Notes under the pieces: generated by a model
What the model was told of the DNA's origin: nothing
What the model saw: the letters and a program-made list of their open reading frames with translations, nothing else
Databases searched by the model: none
In this document: one piece after another, positions 40,980 through 49,882 of the stretch
How the letters are laid out: every line of letters begins with the position of its first letter
How positions within the stretch are numbered: the stretch's first letter is position 1
NCBI RefSeq assembly: GCF_000478605.2
Contig: NZ_ASHX02000001.1
Location: forward strand, 558,001-622,000
Length of the DNA stretch: 64,000 nt
Origin: Streptomyces thermolilacinus SPC6
GTDB taxonomy: Bacteria; Actinomycetota; Actinomycetes; Streptomycetales; Streptomycetaceae
Reading direction: 5' to 3'
Program-made: the position numbers and the translations under genes

Positions 40980-43418
40980 GTGACGACGTCCATTGAAGGC
41001 AGGATCGCCGAGGAGCTCGGCGTACGGGAGCGGCAGGTCAGGGCGGCCGTGGAGCTGCTGGACGGCGGCTCGACCGTGCCGTTCATCGCGCGTTACCGCA
41101 AGGAAGCGACCGGGACGCTCGACGACGCGCAGCTGCGCACCCTGGACGAGCGGCTGCGGTACCTGCGGGAGCTGGAGGACCGGCGCGCCGCGATCCTCGA
41201 CTCCGTACGGGAGCAGGGCAAGCTGACCGAGGAGCTGGAGGCGCGCATCCGGGAGGCCGACACGAAGGCCCGCCTGGAGGACATCTACCTGCCGTTCAAG
41301 CCGAAGCGGCGCACCAAGGCGCAGATCGCCCGTGAGGCCGGTCTCGAACCGCTCGCGGACGGGCTGCTCGCCGACCCGGGGGTGGAGCCGCTGGCGGCCG
41401 CCGCCGCGTTCGTGGACCCGGACAAGGGCGTCGCGGACCCGGGGGCCGCGCTGGAGGGCGCGCGGGCGATCCTCACCGAGCGGTTCTCGGAGGACGCCGA
41501 CCTGATCGGTGAGCTGCGCGAGCGGATGTGGACGCGCGGCCGGCTGGTGGCGAAGGTCCGCGAGGGCAAGGAGGAGGCGGGCGCCAAGTTCGCCGACTAC
41601 TTCGACTTCGCGGAGCCGTTCACCGAGCTGCCCTCGCACCGCGTGCTGGCGATGCTGCGCGGCGAGAAGGAGGACGTGCTGGAGCTGGTCCTGGAGCCGG
41701 AGGAGCCGGTCGAGGGCCCGTCCACGTACGAGGGCATGATCGCCCGGCGGTTCGGGATCGCCGACCGTGGCCGCCCGGCCGACAAGTGGCTGGCGGACAC
41801 GGTGCGCTGGGCGTGGCGCACCCGCGTGCTGGTGCACCTCGGCATCGACCTGCGGCTGCGACTGCGCACGGCCGCCGAGGACGAGGCCGTGCGGGTGTTC
41901 GCCGCGAACCTGCGGGACCTGCTGCTGGCCGCGCCCGCCGGGACGCGCGCGACGCTGGGGCTCGACCCCGGCTACCGCACGGGCGTCAAGGTGGCCGTGG
42001 TGGACGGGACCGGCAAGGTCGTCGCGACGGACACGGTCTACCCGCACGTGCCGCAGAACAAGTGGGACGCGTCGCTGGCGACGCTGGCGCGGCTCGCGAA
42101 GGAGCACTCCGTCGAGCTGGTCGCCATCGGCAACGGCACGGCGTCGCGCGAGACGGACAAGCTCGCCGCCGACCTGATCGCCCGCCACCCCGAGCTGAAC
42201 CTGACGAAGGTGATGGTGTCGGAGGCGGGTGCCTCGGTGTACTCGGCGTCGGCGTTCGCCTCGCAGGAGCTTCCCGGCCTCGACGTGTCGCTGCGCGGCG
42301 CCGTGTCGATCGCGCGGCGGCTGCAGGACCCGCTCGCCGAGCTGGTGAAGATCGACCCGAAGTCGATCGGAGTGGGCCAGTACCAGCACGACCTGTCCGA
42401 GGTGAAGCTGTCCCGGTCGCTCGACGCGGTCGTCGAGGACTGTGTGAACGGTGTCGGCGTGGACGTCAACACTGCCTCGGCGCCGCTGCTCTCGCGCGTT
42501 TCGGGCATCGGCTCGGGACTCGCCGAGAACATCGTGGCGTACCGGGACGCCAACGGCCCGTTCCGGTCGCGGCGGGCGCTGAAGGACGTGCCGCGCCTCG
42601 GCCCGAAGGCGTACGAGCAGTGCGCGGGCTTCCTGCGCATCCGGGGCGGCGACGACCCGCTGGACGCCTCGGCGGTGCACCCGGAGGCGTACCCGGTGGT
42701 GCGGCGGATGGTGAAGACGACCGGCGGCGAGGTCGCGGCGCTGATCGGCAACACGGGCGTGCTGCGGTCGCTGCGGCCGGACGACTTCGTCGACGAGAAG
42801 TTCGGTCTGCCGACCGTGACGGACATCCTGCGGGAGCTGGAGAAGCCGGGCCGCGACCCGCGTCCGGCGTTCCGCACGGCGACGTTCAAGGAGGGCGTCG
42901 AGAAGATCGGCGACCTGGCGGCCGGGATGGTGCTGGAGGGCGTCGTCACCAATGTGGCGGCCTTCGGCGCGTTCGTGGACGTCGGCGTGCACCAGGACGG
43001 TCTGGTGCACGTGTCGGCCATGTCGCGGAACTTCGTCAAGGACCCGCGCGAGGTGGTGAAGCCGGGTGACGTGGTGAAGGTGAAGGTCCTGGACGTGGAC
43101 GTGCCGCGCAAGCGGATCTCGCTGACGCTGCGCCTGGACGACGAGGCCGCGGGCCGTACCCCGGACGATCGGCCGCGCCGGGAACGGGGCGCCCGCCCGC
43201 CGCAGCAGCGCCAGGGCGGCGGCGGTACCGGTGGCACCGGCGGCGGCCAGGAGCGGCGCGGCGGTGGCGGCCGGGGCGGCGACCGGCAGGCCGCGGCGCC
43301 CGCGAACAGCGCGATGGCGGACGCCCTGCGGAAGGCGGGCCTGCTGGGCGGCGGGTCCGGTGGCCCGGGCGGTTCGGGTGGCTCCGGCCGCTCCGGCGGT
43401 GGCAGGGGGCGCCGCTGA
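40980..43418 (+). CDS. tex: Tex-family RNA-binding transcription accessory protein
   Basis: An 812-residue protein with the usual Tex order: N-terminal helical region ([12 protein letters not shown] near 36-47), YqgF RNase-H-like domain ([20 protein letters not shown] near 325-345), HhH pair ([15 protein letters not shown] near 495-510), and a C-terminal S1 domain (about 640-715; [21 protein letters not shown]). It binds structured nucleic acid in the cytosol and affects transcription and elongation complexes. A Gly/Arg-rich tail of about 85 residues follows S1 and is longer than in most homologues. The GTG at 40980 is used; its ribosome site is weak. Confidence 0.92.
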   Translation: MTTSIEGRIAEELGVRERQVRAAVELLDGGSTVPFIARYRKEATGTLDDAQLRTLDERLRYLRELEDRRAAILDSVREQGKLTEELEARIREADTKARLEDIYLPFKPKRRTKAQIAREAGLEPLADGLLADPGVEPLAAAAAFVDPDKGVADPGAALEGARAILTERFSEDADLIGELRERMWTRGRLVAKVREGKEEAGAKFADYFDFAEPFTELPSHRVLAMLRGEKEDVLELVLEPEEPVEGPSTYEGMIARRFGIADRGRPADKWLADTVRWAWRTRVLVHLGIDLRLRLRTAAEDEAVRVFAANLRDLLLAAPAGTRATLGLDPGYRTGVKVAVVDGTGKVVATDTVYPHVPQNKWDASLATLARLAKEHSVELVAIGNGTASRETDKLAADLIARHPELNLTKVMVSEAGASVYSASAFASQELPGLDVSLRGAVSIARRLQDPLAELVKIDPKSIGVGQYQHDLSEVKLSRSLDAVVEDCVNGVGVDVNTASAPLLSRVSGIGSGLAENIVAYRDANGPFRSRRALKDVPRLGPKAYEQCAGFLRIRGGDDPLDASAVHPEAYPVVRRMVKTTGGEVAALIGNTGVLRSLRPDDFVDEKFGLPTVTDILRELEKPGRDPRPAFRTATFKEGVEKIGDLAAGMVLEGVVTNVAAFGAFVDVGVHQDGLVHVSAMSRNFVKDPREVVKPGDVVKVKVLDVDVPRKRISLTLRLDDEAAGRTPDDRPRRERGARPPQQRQGGGGTGGTGGGQERRGGGGRGGDRQAAAPANSAMADALRKAGLLGGGSGGPGGSGGSGRSGGGRGRR

Positions 43419-43601
43419 GGCTCGCGGCGGCGCGGAGCCGTGGGACTGCCGGGGCTGCCGTGAGGCCGTAGGACCGTACCGGGGCGCGCGGGGGTTTCCC
43501 TGCCCGCCCCGGTGGCGCTTCTGTGCCGACGTGCGGGCGGGGGCGGGGCGTGTGAGTCTGGCCGGGTCACCAGACCTTCGGCTACGGAGACGGAGAGCGC
43601 C

Positions 43602-43796
43602 ATGAACCAGATCGGCGACAAGCCCGAAGAGGTCCGCAAGCACCACGAGGAGGCCCGGCGCGCGGCCGGCGGGAAGAAGCGCGACGACCGTGACGCGAAC
43701 GCCCCGGACGAGAAGGACCGCGTCCGGGGGGCGACGCCCGACGACGAGGCGTACAGCACGTTCGACACGTACGAGGAGCCGGAAGACCGCCCGTAG
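43602..43796 (+). CDS. small acidic/basic disordered protein
   Basis: A 64-residue protein starting MNQIGDKPEEVRKHHEEARR and ending with an Asp/Glu-rich tail (YEEPEDRP). It has GGAGACGGAGAG upstream of its ATG. It is strongly charged, Lys/Arg/Glu/Asp-rich and has no hydrophobic core, so it is likely disordered. I do not recognise a function. Similar short charged proteins follow tex-like genes in Streptomyces. Confidence 0.7.
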   Translation: MNQIGDKPEEVRKHHEEARRAAGGKKRDDRDANAPDEKDRVRGATPDDEAYSTFDTYEEPEDRP

Positions 43797-43822
43797 CGCC
43801 CGGTTTCGCGGGGACGCCCCGG

Positions 43823-45460
43823 TCAGACCTCGGTGACCTTGCCGTCCGCCACCTCCACGCGGCGGGTGACGTGGACCGTGTCGAGCATGCGGCGGTCGTG
43901 GGTGACCAGGAGCAGGGTGCCGGTGTACGCGTCGAGGGCGGACTCCAGCTGTTCGATCGCGGGGAGGTCCAGGTGGTTGGTCGGCTCGTCCAGGACCAGC
44001 AGGTTCACGCCCCGGCCCTGGAGGAGGGCGAGGGCGGCGCGGGTCCGCTCCCCCGGTGAGAGCGTCGTCGCGGGGCGCAGCACGTGCGCGGCCTTCAGGC
44101 CGAACTTGGCCAGGAGGGTGCGGACCTCCGCCGGTTCGGTGTCGGGGACGGCCGCGCAGAACGCGTCCAGCAGCGTCTCCTCGCCGTGGAACAGCCCGCG
44201 CGCCTGGTCGACCTCGCCGACGACGACGCCGGAGCCGAGCGCCGCGTGCCCGGCGTCCAGCGGGAGGCGGCCGAGGAGCGCGGCGAGCAGGGTGGACTTG
44301 CCCGACCCGTTGGCGCCGGTGATCGCGATCCGGTCGGCCCAGTCCACCTGGAGGGTCACCGGGCCGAAGGTGAAGCCGCCGCGCCGGACCTCGGCGTCGC
44401 GCAGGGTCGCCACGACGGCGCCCGAGCGGGGCGCGGCGGCGATCTCCATGCGCAGCTCCCACTCCTTGCGGGGCTCCTCCACCGTGTCCAGGCGCTCGAT
44501 CATCCGCTGCGTCTGCCGGGCCTTCGCGGCCTGCTTCTCGCTGGCCTCGCTGCGGAACTTGCGGCCGAGCTTGTCGTTGTCGCCCGCCTTGCGGCGGGCG
44601 TTCTTGACGCCCTTGTCCATCCAGGAGCGCTGCATCTGCGCGCGGCCCTCCAGGGCGGCCTTCTTGTCGGCGTACTCCTCGTAGTCCTCGCGGGCGTGGC
44701 GGCGGGCCGTCTCCCGCTCCTCCAGGTAGGCGTCGTAGCCGCCGCCGTAGAGGGCGGTCCTGTGCTGGGCGAGGTCGAGTTCGAGGACCTTGGTGGCGGT
44801 GCGGGCGAGGAACTCGCGGTCGTGGCTGATGACGACCGTTCCCGCGCGCAGGCCCCGTACGAAAATCTCCAGCCGCTCCAGGCCGTCCAGGTCGAGGTCG
44901 TTGGTCGGCTCGTCCAGGAGGAACACGTCGTAGCGGGAGAGCAGCAGCGAGGCGAGTCCTGCGCGGGCCGCCTGGCCGCCGGAGAGGGCGGTCATCGGCT
45001 GGTCGAGGCCCACGGTGAGGCCCAGTGCGGCGGCGGTCTCCTCGGCCCGCTCGTCCAGGTCGGCGCCGCCGAGGGCGAGCCAGCGCTCCAGCGTGGCCGC
45101 GTACGCGTCGTCGGCTCCGGGCGCCCCCTCGACCAGGCCCTGTGTCGCCGCGTCCATCGCCGCCTGCGCCTCGGCGACGCCCGTACGGCGGGCGAGGAAG
45201 TCCCGTACGGTCTCCCCCGGCCGCCGCTCGGGCTCCTGCGGCAGGTGGCCGACGGTGGCGGTGCGCGGCGACAGGTGGACCTCGCCGTCCTCGGGGGTGT
45301 CGAGCCCGGCGAGGAGGCGCAGGAGCGTGGACTTGCCGGCGCCGTTGACGCCGACGAGGCCGATCACGTCGCCGGGCGCGACGACGAGGTCGAGCCCGGA
45401 GAAGAGGGAGCGCTCGGCGTGTCCGGCGGCGAGGTTCTTGGCGACGAGGGTGGCAGTCAT
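43823..45460 (-). CDS. ABC-F ATPase
   Basis: A 545-residue soluble protein with two ABC domains and no membrane part. Walker A motifs are GVNGAGKST (about 39-47) and GANGSGKST (about 359-367), and signatures are LSGGQAARA and LSPGERTRA. Walker B ends DEPTNDLD and DEPTNHLD. The linker between the domains (EYADKKAALEGRAQMQRSW, then KKA/KARQTQRM) is the ribosome-contacting arm of the ABC-F family. It acts on ribosomes, as a translation factor or antibiotic-protection protein; which of these is unknown. TAGGAT lies ten bases before the ATG, so the mRNA is probably leaderless. Confidence 0.92.
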   Translation of the reverse strand: MTATLVAKNLAAGHAERSLFSGLDLVVAPGDVIGLVGVNGAGKSTLLRLLAGLDTPEDGEVHLSPRTATVGHLPQEPERRPGETVRDFLARRTGVAEAQAAMDAATQGLVEGAPGADDAYAATLERWLALGGADLDERAEETAAALGLTVGLDQPMTALSGGQAARAGLASLLLSRYDVFLLDEPTNDLDLDGLERLEIFVRGLRAGTVVISHDREFLARTATKVLELDLAQHRTALYGGGYDAYLEERETARRHAREDYEEYADKKAALEGRAQMQRSWMDKGVKNARRKAGDNDKLGRKFRSEASEKQAAKARQTQRMIERLDTVEEPRKEWELRMEIAAAPRSGAVVATLRDAEVRRGGFTFGPVTLQVDWADRIAITGANGSGKSTLLAALLGRLPLDAGHAALGSGVVVGEVDQARGLFHGEETLLDAFCAAVPDTEPAEVRTLLAKFGLKAAHVLRPATTLSPGERTRAALALLQGRGVNLLVLDEPTNHLDLPAIEQLESALDAYTGTLLLVTHDRRMLDTVHVTRRVEVADGKVTEV

Positions 45461-45505
45461 CAGGACGCCGATCCTAGGCCAGGTGGCGGGGCCGTGGTTC
45501 GCGGC

Positions 45506-45541
45506 GGCCCCCGCCCCCGTGCCGGGCGCGGGGGCGGGGCC
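45506..45541 (-). terminator. hairpin after the M14 carboxypeptidase gene
   Basis: A GC-rich stem (GGCCCCCGCCCCCG facing CGGGGGCGGGGCC, one bulge) lies 33 bases past the stop of the M14 gene. Confidence 0.5.
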
Positions 45542-45573
45542 CCTGATCGTGGTGGGCGCCCCGCCCCGGGCGG

Positions 45574-46911
45574 TCAGCAGTGGGATACCGGTTCCCCCTT
45601 CGTGAGGTGGTACGCGGCGCGGGCGTCCAGGAGGAGGGGGACCAGGGCGCGCAGGGGCTGGCGGAGCGGGACGAACGCGCCCGTGGCGTCCGGGACGGCG
45701 CGGACGCCGTGGAGGGCCAGCTCGTCGGACCACTCGGCGTACTGGGCGAGGCCGAGGCGGTAGCCGCAGGGCGGGTTCTGGAGGGTCTCGGCGGGTTCGG
45801 CCGGGTCGTTGTCGGCGCCGCCCAGCAGGACCGGGCCCCGGTCGGCGTACCCGGCCGTGCGGGCGGCGGCGGTGGCCGCGGTGATGCGGGCGCGCCGCTC
45901 GGTGACGTACGCGAAGGCGCCGTCGAGCGCGGCGAGCTGGCTGTCCACGCGGCGCCGGTTCTCGCGCACCGGGTCGCCGCCGTCGGTGAGCGCGTTCTCG
46001 CGGGTCTCCACGAGGAGGCCGACCGCGTGTTTGACGCCGGTCGTGTTGCGGAGGATGCGCTCCTGGCCGTCGCCCGCGACCTGGCGGACCGGTTCACCGG
46101 TGACCGGGTCGGTCCAGATGCCGTAGAGGCCGCTGGTGAGGCCCGCGCGTTCGGCGGCGGGCCGGACGTACGCCTCGGAGAGGGTGCGGGCCTCGCCGTG
46201 GACGCCGGGGCTCGTGTTGAGGTTGCGCGGCCACAGCGCGAGGAGGTCCTTCACGTAGTACGGCGGTGTGGCGCTGTACTCGTGGAGGTCGAGGACGACG
46301 TGCGGGCGGTGGTCGCGCAGCACGCGGGCGACGGCGCGGGCCTCGGCCGTGCGCAGGGCGAGGTGGTCGCGGTTGACGTCGACGCCGTCGGCGTTGTGGC
46401 GGGTGTTCGCGGCGCGGCCGTCCGGGTTGGCGGTGGGGATGGCGAGGACGGTGGTGCGGGCGAGGAACCGGAGGGTGTGCGGGTCGCGGGCGTGGGCGAG
46501 GTCCCGGAGGGTGGTGAGGCAGGCCTCGCGGCCCGACGGTTCGTCACCGTGCTGGCCGCACACGAGGAGGACGGTGGTGGTGGCCGCCGTGGGGGCGGCG
46601 CCGACGCGGACGAGCTGGAGCGGGCGGCCCTGGCGGGTGGTGCCCAGGGTGGTGAGGGACGCCCGGTCGCTGCCCCGGTCGACGGCGGTGAGGAAGCGCT
46701 GCTCCTCGTCCTGGCCGGTCCAGCGGGCTCCGCCGCTCGTCTCGAAGCCCGTGCCGGGCGGCTGGGGGCCGGTGGCCGTGTCCGGGGCGGCCTGGGCGGG
46801 GCCCGCCGACAGGGTGAGGGCGGCGGCGCACGCGGTGAGGGCGGCCAGGGCGCGGGGGTGGCGGAGGGAACGTCGGAGGGGGCGTCGGAGGCGGAGGGGG
46901 CGGAGGCTCAT
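45574..46911 (-). CDS. secreted M14-family zinc carboxypeptidase
   Basis: A 445-residue exported peptidase. A signal peptide spans about 1-42 (Arg-rich start, then [12 protein letters not shown]). Zinc ligands H and E are in [10 protein letters not shown] (about 130), and the third His is in DLHEYS (about 228). A catalytic Glu is in VETREN. This matches zinc carboxypeptidase/gamma-D-glutamyl-type M14 proteins acting on peptides or wall peptides outside the cell. The ATG at 46911 has GGAGG nearby. Confidence 0.88.
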   Translation of the reverse strand: MSLRPLRLRRPLRRSLRHPRALAALTACAAALTLSAGPAQAAPDTATGPQPPGTGFETSGGARWTGQDEEQRFLTAVDRGSDRASLTTLGTTRQGRPLQLVRVGAAPTAATTTVLLVCGQHGDEPSGREACLTTLRDLAHARDPHTLRFLARTTVLAIPTANPDGRAANTRHNADGVDVNRDHLALRTAEARAVARVLRDHRPHVVLDLHEYSATPPYYVKDLLALWPRNLNTSPGVHGEARTLSEAYVRPAAERAGLTSGLYGIWTDPVTGEPVRQVAGDGQERILRNTTGVKHAVGLLVETRENALTDGGDPVRENRRRVDSQLAALDGAFAYVTERRARITAATAAARTAGYADRGPVLLGGADNDPAEPAETLQNPPCGYRLGLAQYAEWSDELALHGVRAVPDATGAFVPLRQPLRALVPLLLDARAAYHLTKGEPVSHC

Positions 46912-47436
46912 CGGGCGGCTCCCGGGATCGGCGGTTCGGTACGCGGCGGGCGCGGGTCGTCCGCACCGGCGCGGAGGGGCGGGGCGGGGGTGGCGACGCT
47001 GGAGTCTGCCACCGGTGACGCGCGGCGGCCTCGGGTGGCGCGCCGCACGGTCCGGCAGCGGGTGCGCGCCTCCGGGCCGCCGGCGTGGCGGGACGGCCGG
47101 TCGGGGACGGTGCCGTGGAGCGGGGCTCCCTGGCGGGAGCGGGAGTCGTGCCGGGTCCTGCTCGTGAGGGGCGTCGCCGCCGCCCGGGCCGAGCCGGGAG
47201 CGTGGGAGGGGGTTCTCCGCGTGCGTGTCGGCATGGGCGGACGGTACTGCCGTGATCTGCCGCCAGAAAGAGGACGATTGCGGGACAAGTGCGGTGGAGG
47301 GGACGAGACGGGCCGGGTGGGGTTCATGTCGGCCGGATGGCGATCGTGTGACGGCGCGCGCCATGGACATGACCCAGCGGACCGAGCTGAATAGCGTTCA
47401 GACCGTCCGATGTTCCTACGACTTGGAGAGTCATAC
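46912..47436. other. divergent intergenic region between two peptidase genes
   Basis: 525 bases with no credible gene. It should hold divergent promoters. A GAATAGCGT stretch near 47388 is a possible -10 for the M1 gene. No operator-like repeat is seen. Confidence 0.4.
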
Positions 47437-48993
47437 GTGCACCGCAGACTGATCGTCCCGGGCGCGATCGCGGCCTCCCTGCTGCTGGCGATCCCGGCAT
47501 CGGCCGCCGACTTCGTGCCCGGGGCACCGGGTATCGGCGACCCCTACTACCCGGCCAGCGGCAATGGCGGGTACGACGTCACGCACTACGACCTGCGGCT
47601 GAAGTACCAGCCGTCCACGGACCTGCTGGAGGGCACGGCGACGATCCTCGCCACCCCGACGCAGAACCTGTCCCGCTTCAACCTGGACCTCGGCCTGAAG
47701 GCGCTGGACGTCCGGGTGAACGGCCGGAAGGCGGCGTTCAAGGCGACGGGCGCGCAGGAACTGGAGGTCACTCCGGCGGTTCCGCTGCCGAAGGACCGAC
47801 CGGTTTCGGTCGTCGTGCGGTACTCGGGCAAGCCGTCCGAGGTGAAGATCGACGGCTGGACCGCGTGGCACCGCACCCCGGACGGCGGGGTGGCCGCGCA
47901 GCAGCCCGAATCGGCCGTCTGGTGGTTCCCGTCCAACGACCACCCGCTCGACAAGGCGACCTTCGACGTGTCCGTCGCCGTCCCGGACGGCACGCAGGCC
48001 ATCAGCAACGGCGTCCTCCAGTCGCAGAGCTCCCGGCTCGGCTGGACCCGCTACAACTGGCGGTCCGACAAGCCGCAGGCCACGTACCTGGCGACGCTGG
48101 CGGTCGGCAGGTTCGACGTCACCACCGACACGACCGCGAACGGGCTGCCCGTCGTCAACGCGTACAGCAAGGACCTCGGGGCGAACGCCGGGGCGGCGCG
48201 GGCGAGCATCGAGCGGACCGTCGAGGTCGCCGAGTGGCTGGAGGAGATCTTCGGGCCCTACCCGTTCAACGCGCTCGGCGGATACGTGCCGAACGTGCGC
48301 AGCGGGTACGCGCTGGAGACGCAGACCCGGCCGTTCTACAGCCCGCGCCAGTTCGCGAACGGCTCCAACGTGTCGGTCGTCGTCCACGAGCTGGCCCACC
48401 AGTGGTACGGCGACAGCGTCTCCGTGAAGGGCTGGAAGGACATCTGGATCAACGAGGGCTTCGCCCGGTACAGCCAGTGGCTGTGGTCCGAGCGGGAGGG
48501 CGAGGGCACCGCGCAGGAGCTGGCGGACTGGGTGTACGCCTCGCGTCCGGCGGGCGACCCGTTCTGGACGGTCAAGCCGGGCGACCCGGGCCCGGAGAAC
48601 CAGTTCCACCTGGCGGTCTACGACCGGGGCGCGCTGGCGCTCCAGGCGCTGCGCAACGAGCTGGGCGACGAGGACTTCTTCCGTCTCCTCAAGGGCTGGC
48701 CGACGGAGCGGGCCCACGGAAACGCCGATGTCGCGGACTTCGTCTCGTACGCGGAGCGGGAGTCCGGCAAGGAGCTGGACGCGCTGTTCGACACGTGGCT
48801 GTACCAGCCGTCGAAGCCCGCGACGGCGCCCGTTCCGGCGGCGGAGCGGTCCGGCGCTTCCGCCTCGGCCCGTACGGCGGCTCCGGCCCCGGCGGCCCCG
48901 CCGAAGTCCTGGGCCAAGATCGCCGCGACGAACACGGTCCACGACCACAGTGACCACGGCGACCACAGTGACCACGGCCACGGCCACGACTAG
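47437..48993 (+). CDS. secreted M1-family aminopeptidase with His/Asp-rich tail
   Basis: A 518-residue exported zinc metallopeptidase. A signal peptide spans about 1-23 (LLLAIPASAA). The aminopeptidase N-like N-domain leads to the gluzincin motif HELAHQW (about 318-324) with the third ligand in WINEGFARY. The C-terminus of about 60 residues is an Ala/Pro linker followed by a His/Asp/Gly repeat (DHSDHGDHSDHGHGHD). This tail would bind divalent metal and could help load zinc. The GTG at 47437 has TTGGAGAG upstream. It faces the M14 gene across a shared promoter region. Confidence 0.9.
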   Translation: MHRRLIVPGAIAASLLLAIPASAADFVPGAPGIGDPYYPASGNGGYDVTHYDLRLKYQPSTDLLEGTATILATPTQNLSRFNLDLGLKALDVRVNGRKAAFKATGAQELEVTPAVPLPKDRPVSVVVRYSGKPSEVKIDGWTAWHRTPDGGVAAQQPESAVWWFPSNDHPLDKATFDVSVAVPDGTQAISNGVLQSQSSRLGWTRYNWRSDKPQATYLATLAVGRFDVTTDTTANGLPVVNAYSKDLGANAGAARASIERTVEVAEWLEEIFGPYPFNALGGYVPNVRSGYALETQTRPFYSPRQFANGSNVSVVVHELAHQWYGDSVSVKGWKDIWINEGFARYSQWLWSEREGEGTAQELADWVYASRPAGDPFWTVKPGDPGPENQFHLAVYDRGALALQALRNELGDEDFFRLLKGWPTERAHGNADVADFVSYAERESGKELDALFDTWLYQPSKPATAPVPAAERSGASASARTAAPAPAAPPKSWAKIAATNTVHDHSDHGDHSDHGHGHD

Positions 48994-49024
48994 GTCCGGT
49001 CCTGCCGGTTGCGGGAGGCCGCCT

Positions 49025-49576
49025 TCATCGCTGCCAGAGGAAGGCGGCCTCGCCGCAGGGACGGCAGTGGAAGACGTAGCCGAGGCCGCCTCCGCCGAAG
49101 TTGGCCGAGGTCTCGAACTCGGCTCCTTCCTCCAGCTCGGCCGTGAACGTCATACGGGTGGTGCAGGAGGGACAGGCGGGAGTCTCGTCGCCTTGGAGCC
49201 AGTGGGGTTCGTCACCCAGCCACCCGAGCACCGGTTCCTCGGTCGGGGTGTCGGCCGGGCGGGGGCGCAGGGCGGTCACCGCACCGAGGAGGGTCTCGCC
49301 CTCGGCGGGGACGGTGGCCGCCGACAGCGGGCCTCGGAACACGAAGGCGCGGTTGGCACCGGCGGTGGCGTCCCAGTCGTCGCACATGCCCGGGTTGTTC
49401 TGGCAGAGGAAGACCGCGATCACGCCCGGTTCGAGGGGCAGATGCGCGAAGAACAGCATCGGGCCGCCGCACTCGCGGCACTTCGGCCAGACGAACCCGT
49501 CCGGGACGAGGGGCACTCCGCCCGTGCGCAGTCCGGGATCGTCGGCTTCGGCTCTCCCGCCGTGTACGAGCAGCAT
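49025..49576 (-). CDS. zinc-ribbon cytosolic protein (DUF1963-like)
   Basis: A 183-residue protein without signal or membrane segments. It holds CREC (about 34-37), with an FFAHLPL stretch after it, and CPSC plus CRPC in the last third, which may form two zinc ribbons. The general appearance resembles YwqG/DUF1963-type proteins. Function unknown. TAGGCT lies six bases before the ATG at 49576, so it is probably leaderless. It converges on the M1 gene with a 31-base gap. Confidence 0.75.
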   Translation of the reverse strand: MLLVHGGRAEADDPGLRTGGVPLVPDGFVWPKCRECGGPMLFFAHLPLEPGVIAVFLCQNNPGMCDDWDATAGANRAFVFRGPLSAATVPAEGETLLGAVTALRPRPADTPTEEPVLGWLGDEPHWLQGDETPACPSCTTRMTFTAELEEGAEFETSANFGGGGLGYVFHCRPCGEAAFLWQR

Positions 49577-49882
49577 GGCCAAAGCCTAGGCGCCGCCTCC
49601 CCCGCTCCGACCTGGGGGCGGGGGCACTGACCGGGCCGGAACCGCCGGACCGGGCCGAGTCCGCGGGACCGGGCCTGGACCGCCGGAGCAGCCCTGGACC
49701 GCCGGACCGGCCCGGAGTGCCCGGAGTGCCCGGTCCGGCCGACGCCGGGGAACGACTACGCCGGGGTGCCCCATCGGGCACCTCGGCGTGATGTCGGCGG
49801 CGAGGAAAGCGGAGGAACTGGATTCAGGAAAGGAATGGAGAAGGAAGCCCCTCCATGGCCTCGCCGCGCTCCACGCTAGCAG
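49577..49882. other. GC-rich intergenic region with imperfect repeats
   Basis: About 300 bases. 49630-49740 is made of imperfect repeats of an accgccggaccgggcc-like unit. A strong hairpin follows at 49759-49788. No gene is supported. Confidence 0.45.
49759..49788 (-). terminator. hairpin after the TerD-like gene
   Basis: A 13-bp stem (CGCCGGGGTGCCC facing GGGCACCTCGGCG, one G-T type mismatch, 4-base loop) lies about 95 bases past the stop. Confidence 0.5.

Noticed and set aside
49630..49740. Repeated ccggaccgggcc stretch as a possible CRISPR-like array
   Set aside because: The units are irregular, with no spacers of constant length and no cas genes nearby.
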